From Sulfuricella sp. (GTDB taxonomy: Bacteria; Pseudomonadota; Gammaproteobacteria; Burkholderiales; Sulfuricellaceae): DNA of 8,995 bases. The position numbers and the translations under genes were made by a program. The stretch's first letter is position 1; each line of letters starts with the position of its first letter. Shown here in pieces: positions 6,217 to 8,995 of this stretch. Under the pieces are notes generated by a model. It was not told where the DNA came from and ran no database searches. It saw only the letters and a list, made by a program, of their open reading frames with translations. Location of the stretch: the NCBI GenBank assembly GCA_030691435.1, contig JAUYEK010000241.1:1-8995 (forward strand). Reading direction: 5' to 3'.

Positions 6217-6756
6217 ATGGCTCGTTTACAGCAGTACTACAAATATACCGTGGTCAAGCAGATGATGGATCAGTTTGGCTACAAGTCGGTGATGGAAGTG
6301 CCGCAAATCGAAAAGATCACGCTCAATATGGGTGTGGGCGAAGCGGTTGCGGACAAGAAGGTGATGGAGCACGCCGTTGGCGACATGAAGAAAATCGCCG
6401 GTCAAAAGCCGGTGGTGACGATGTCCCGCAAGTCGATCGCGGGCTTCAAGATTCGTGACAATTACCCGGTTGGCTGCATGGTGACTTTGCGCCGCACTCA
6501 TATGTATGAGTTCCTGGATCGCCTGGTTTCAGTTGCGATTCCGCGTATTCGTGACTTCCGCGGTATCTCCGGCAAGGCATTTGATGGCCGTGGTAATTAC
6601 AACATGGGCATCAAAGAGCAGATCATTTTCCCGGAAATTGATTACGACAAAATTGACGCGTTGCGTGGCATGAATATCTCGATCACGACGACCGCCAAGA
6701 CCGACGAAGAGGCGCGTGCGCTTCTCGCCGCGTTTAAATTCCCCTTCAAGAACTGA
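6217..6756 (+). CDS. rplE: 50S ribosomal protein L5
   Basis: The product is 179 residues, identical in length to E. coli L5. L5 binds 5S rRNA and, with L18, anchors it in the central protuberance; it contacts S13 and P-site tRNA. Segments [16 protein letters not shown] (about 32-47), [37 protein letters not shown] and the [24 protein letters not shown] block are diagnostic. An upstream in-frame ATG at 6211 directly abuts the AAGGA (6206-6210). The ATG at 6217 has 6-nt spacing and gives the family start MARLQQYYK, so it is preferred. Confidence 0.97.
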   Translation: MARLQQYYKYTVVKQMMDQFGYKSVMEVPQIEKITLNMGVGEAVADKKVMEHAVGDMKKIAGQKPVVTMSRKSIAGFKIRDNYPVGCMVTLRRTHMYEFLDRLVSVAIPRIRDFRGISGKAFDGRGNYNMGIKEQIIFPEIDYDKIDALRGMNISITTTAKTDEEARALLAAFKFPFKN

Positions 6757-6763
6757 GGTTGGC

Positions 6764-7069
6764 ATGGCTAAGTTATCCTTGATTAATCGTGATAAGAAGC
6801 GCCGCGAGATAGTGAAGAAATACGCCGCGAAACGTGCGGAACTGACTGCGGCGATGAACAATGTGAAGCTCAGCGATGAAGATCGCTATGCGGCCCGCCT
6901 CAAGTTTCAGCAGTTGCCACGCGACTCCAGCCCGGTGCGCTTGCGTAACCGTTGCGCTCTGACTGGACGGCCACGTGGTGTGTTCAGAAAGTTCGGCATG
7001 GCGCGTACCAAGGTGCGTGAATATGCAATGCGCGGTGAAATTCCCGGCGTAGTTAAAGCCAGTTGGTAG
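6764..7069 (+). CDS. rpsN: 30S ribosomal protein S14, zinc-independent type
   Basis: The product is 101 residues, the length of the long zinc-free (C-minus) S14. Only one cysteine is present in the region where the short form has its CxxC pairs ([12 protein letters not shown], Cys64), so it should not bind zinc. S14 is a late 30S head protein. The N-terminus [14 protein letters not shown] and the end [25 protein letters not shown] are typical. The ATG at 6764 is used instead of the longer frame running into rplE; the SD GAGG (6755-6758) overlaps the rplE stop. No zinc-type paralogue is visible in the window. Confidence 0.98.
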   Translation: MAKLSLINRDKKRREIVKKYAAKRAELTAAMNNVKLSDEDRYAARLKFQQLPRDSSPVRLRNRCALTGRPRGVFRKFGMARTKVREYAMRGEIPGVVKASW

Positions 7070-7081
7070 CGGGAGAATAGT

Positions 7082-7477
7082 ATGAGTATGAGTGATCCGA
7101 TCGCCGATATGCTGACGCGTATCCGCAATGGTCAAAGTGCCACAAAAGTAAGCGTCAGTATGCCTTCCTCCAAGCTTAAGATAGCAATTGCCAAAGTGCT
7201 GAAGGAAGAGGGTTATGTTGACGATTTCGCAGTTCGCGACGAATCCGGCAAGCCTTCGCTGGAAGTGCGCCTGAAATACTATGCAGGCCGTCCGGTGATC
7301 GAAAGAATCGATCGTGTAAGCCGCCCTGGACTGCGTATTTATAAAGGCAATGGCGAAATTCCAACAGTCATGAACGGCCTGGGTGTGGCGATTGTTTCCA
7401 CCTCCAGGGGCGTGATGACTGACCGCAGTGCGCGTGCAGCCGGTATCGGCGGCGAAGTGCTGTGTGTAGTGGCCTAG
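7082..7477 (+). CDS. rpsH: 30S ribosomal protein S8
   Basis: The product is 131 residues (130 in E. coli). S8 binds helix 21 of 16S rRNA and is central to platform assembly. In E. coli it also represses the spc operon by binding mRNA near the rplE start. [17 protein letters not shown] and the C-terminal signature [13 protein letters not shown] (about 106-118) are diagnostic. The SD GGGAG at 7071-7075 has 6-nt spacing to the ATG at 7082; the Met at 7088 would be too far. Gaps are 12 nt to rpsN and 25 nt to rplF, the longest inside the spc unit here. Confidence 0.98.
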   Translation: MSMSDPIADMLTRIRNGQSATKVSVSMPSSKLKIAIAKVLKEEGYVDDFAVRDESGKPSLEVRLKYYAGRPVIERIDRVSRPGLRIYKGNGEIPTVMNGLGVAIVSTSRGVMTDRSARAAGIGGEVLCVVA

Positions 7478-7502
7478 TGGAATAGTCTGAGCGAGGTAAA
7501 CA

Positions 7503-8036
7503 ATGTCCAGAATAGCTAAAAATCCGGTGATCGTGCCGGCCGGCGTGGAAGTGACACTAAGCGCCGATGAAATCACAGTGAAGGGGCCTCTCGGCACACT
7601 GAAGCAGCGCCAGAACGGCGATGTGTCGGTGGTAAAAAATGGCGACCAGTTGCAGTGCAAGGCGGCTAACGATTCGATGCAGTCCAATGCCATGTCCGGC
7701 ACCATGCGTGCGCTGCTTGCAAATATGGTTGTTGGCGTGTCGAAAGGTTTCGAGCGGAAGTTGACCCTGGTTGGCGTGGGTTACCGCGCGAATGCCAAGG
7801 GCGATGTGCTGGGTCTTTCGTTGGGGTTTTCCCATCCGGTCGACCACAAAATGCCTGAAGGCGTCATCGTTACTACGCCGACCCAGACTGAAATCGTTTT
7901 GAAGGGCGCTGACAAGCAGCGCGTTGGTCAGGTTGCCGCAGAAATTCGTGCGTATCGCAGTCCGGAGCCTTACAAGGGCAAGGGTGTGCGTTACTCCGAT
8001 GAGGTGGTGATCCTGAAAGAGACCAAGAAGAAATAG
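7503..8036 (+). CDS. rplF: 50S ribosomal protein L6
   Basis: The product is 177 residues, the E. coli length. L6 consists of two repeated alpha/beta domains and binds helix 97 of 23S rRNA near the factor-binding site. The N-terminus [17 protein letters not shown], the central [31 protein letters not shown] (about 66-96) and the C-terminal [22 protein letters not shown] (about 146-167) are family hallmarks, the last being the L6 signature. The SD GAGG at 7493-7496 lies 6 nt from the ATG. Nothing is missing or unusual. Confidence 0.98.
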   Translation: MSRIAKNPVIVPAGVEVTLSADEITVKGPLGTLKQRQNGDVSVVKNGDQLQCKAANDSMQSNAMSGTMRALLANMVVGVSKGFERKLTLVGVGYRANAKGDVLGLSLGFSHPVDHKMPEGVIVTTPTQTEIVLKGADKQRVGQVAAEIRAYRSPEPYKGKGVRYSDEVVILKETKKK

Positions 8037-8047
8037 GGGCAATAGTC

Positions 8048-8401
8048 ATGGATAAGAAACAGTCACGCCTGCGTCGGTCACGCAAAACCCGTGCCAAAAT
8101 CGCAGAACTGAAGGTGGTGCGTTTGTTGGTACATAGAACTAATTGCCATATTTATGCCCAGATCATTGATGCGAGCGGCGGCAAGGTTTTGGCCAGTGCG
8201 TCTACCGTCGAGCCAGAAGTGCGCAAGGATCTGCCGAAAGGTGGCAACAAGGATGCGGCCGCTCTGGTTGGCAAGCGAATCGCTGAAAAAGCAAAAGTCG
8301 CTGGCGTAGAAACTGTAGCGTTTGACCGCTCAGGCTTCCACTACCATGGTCGTGTTAAGGCGCTGGCTGAAGCTGCGCGCGAAAACGGTCTGAAATTCTA
8401 A
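8048..8401 (+). CDS. rplR: 50S ribosomal protein L18
   Basis: The product is 117 residues, as in E. coli. L18 binds 5S rRNA together with L5 and forms part of the central protuberance. A basic N-terminal tail ([13 protein letters not shown]) precedes [17 protein letters not shown], a [10 protein letters not shown] turn and the C-terminal block [28 protein letters not shown], all standard. The SD GGGG at 8036-8039, at the end of rplF, has 8-nt spacing. The gap to rplF is 11 nt and to rpsE 12 nt. Confidence 0.98.
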   Translation: MDKKQSRLRRSRKTRAKIAELKVVRLLVHRTNCHIYAQIIDASGGKVLASASTVEPEVRKDLPKGGNKDAAALVGKRIAEKAKVAGVETVAFDRSGFHYHGRVKALAEAARENGLKF

Positions 8402-8413
8402 GCGGGGTTGATG

Positions 8414-8929
8414 ATGGCTAAATTTGAAAAAAACCAGCAAGAAGATCGCGGTGACGGCCTGCAGGAAAAAATGATTGGCGTCAATCGTGTGACCAAAGTG
8501 GTCAAGGGTGGCCGGATCATGGCTTTCGCCGCTTTGACAGTCGTTGGTGATGGTAGCGGTAGTGTGGGCATGGGCAAGGGCAAGTCGCGTGAAGTCCCTG
8601 TTGCAGTGACAAAAGCAATGGAAGATGCCCGTCGCAACATGATCAAAGTCAACCTGAAGAAGGGGACTTTGCACCACGCCGTAATCGGACGTCATGGCGC
8701 TGCCAAGGTTTACATGCAACCGGCATCCGAAGGTACCGGTATTATTGCCGGTGGTCCAATGCGTGCGATTTTCGAGGTGATGGGCGTGCATAACGTTCTC
8801 GCCAAGTGCATCGGCTCGACCAACCCGTACAATATTGTGCGCGCCACCCTCAACGGCTTGAAGCAGATGAATACGCCGTCCGAGATTGCGGCCAAGCGCG
8901 GCAAGACTGTCGAAGAGATCATGGGGTAA
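8414..8929 (+). CDS. rpsE: 30S ribosomal protein S5
   Basis: The product is 171 residues (E. coli 167). S5 lines the mRNA entry site with S3 and S4 and affects decoding fidelity and spectinomycin response. The N-terminal dsRNA-binding-like domain spans about residues 15-80, with [16 protein letters not shown] (23-38; this loop is where spectinomycin-resistance changes occur in other species) and [16 protein letters not shown]. The C-terminal domain includes [18 protein letters not shown] (101-118) and [12 protein letters not shown]. Candidate starts are TTG 8408, ATG 8411 and ATG 8414. The last is chosen because GGGG at 8404-8407 is 6 nt away and MAKFEK resembles family starts. Confidence 0.97.
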   Translation: MAKFEKNQQEDRGDGLQEKMIGVNRVTKVVKGGRIMAFAALTVVGDGSGSVGMGKGKSREVPVAVTKAMEDARRNMIKVNLKKGTLHHAVIGRHGAAKVYMQPASEGTGIIAGGPMRAIFEVMGVHNVLAKCIGSTNPYNIVRATLNGLKQMNTPSEIAAKRGKTVEEIMG

Positions 8930-8932
8930 GTG

Positions 8933-8995
8933 ATGGTAAAGGCAAAAAAATCTACCAAGGTGAAGGTTACTCAGATCAAGAGCGTGATCGGCACC
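8933..8995 (+). CDS. rpmD: 50S ribosomal protein L30, N-terminal part (cut by window edge)
   Basis: An ATG 3 nt after the rpsE stop opens 21 codons to the window end, MVKAKKSTKVKVTQIKSVIG followed by Thr. The VTQIKSVIG stretch matches the L30 N-terminal strand and helix start (TQTRSAIG in E. coli), and rpmD is the expected gene after rpsE in the spc operon. L30 normally has about 60 residues, so roughly two thirds lies outside the window. The SD is GGGG at 8923-8926 inside the rpsE end, with 6-nt spacing. A fragment this short would be ambiguous alone; position makes the call firm. Confidence 0.9.
   Translation, partial: MVKAKKSTKVKVTQIKSVIGT

Overview
This window is a single-strand, gene-dense ribosomal protein cluster. 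It runs from the 3' end of tuf (EF-Tu) through rpsJ, the rest of the S10-type operon (rplC-rplD-rplW-rplB-rpsS-rplV-rpsC-rplP-rpmC-rpsQ) and most of the spc-type operon (rplN-rplX-rplE-rpsN-rpsH-rplF-rplR-rpsE-rpmD). All 21 genes are on the + strand. The first (tuf) and last (rpmD) are cut by the window edges. Gene order is the classical bacterial one. The presence of tuf immediately upstream of rpsJ, the zinc-free 101-residue S14 and the protein sequences (for example the L22, L5 and S8 N-termini) point to a proteobacterium, most likely a betaproteobacterium. A Nitrosomonadales-like lineage is possible, but I cannot resolve it from sequence alone.

Layout. Positions 1-547 hold the tuf end and rpsJ, 49 nt apart, with a 9-bp hairpin between them. 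Positions 548-747 form a 200-nt gap containing a clear intrinsic terminator. A good sigma70-type promoter is nested in it, with the -10 hexamer in the terminator loop. A structured leader of about 135 nt then leads into rplC. From 748 to 5365, ten genes are packed with gaps of 11 nt or less or short overlaps (1, 4, 17 and 4 nt). A second real gap (5366-5509, 144 nt) separates rpsQ from rplN. It corresponds to the S10/spc operon boundary and has an extended -10 promoter candidate at the end of rpsQ followed by stable hairpins. From 5510 to the window end the spc genes again follow with short gaps.

Together the genes encode proteins of both subunits: L3, L4, L23, L2, L22, L16, L29, L14, L24, L5, L6, L18 and L30 of the 50S, and S10, S19, S3, S17, S14, S8 and S5 of the 30S. 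They sit next to the elongation factor that delivers aminoacyl-tRNA. Every complete protein is of normal family length with its signature residues intact. No frameshifts, mobile elements, CRISPR, tRNA or foreign genes were seen.

No new protein system is present. The points worth a second look are regulatory. rpsJ appears to be transcriptionally joined to tuf rather than to rplC. A terminator and promoter share the same 42 bases. Two structured leaders are plausible sites of ribosomal-protein autoregulation. Several start codons (rplC, rplV, rplP, rplE, rpsN, rpsE) are shorter than the longest open frame would suggest and were set from Shine-Dalgarno (SD) spacing and family N-termini.
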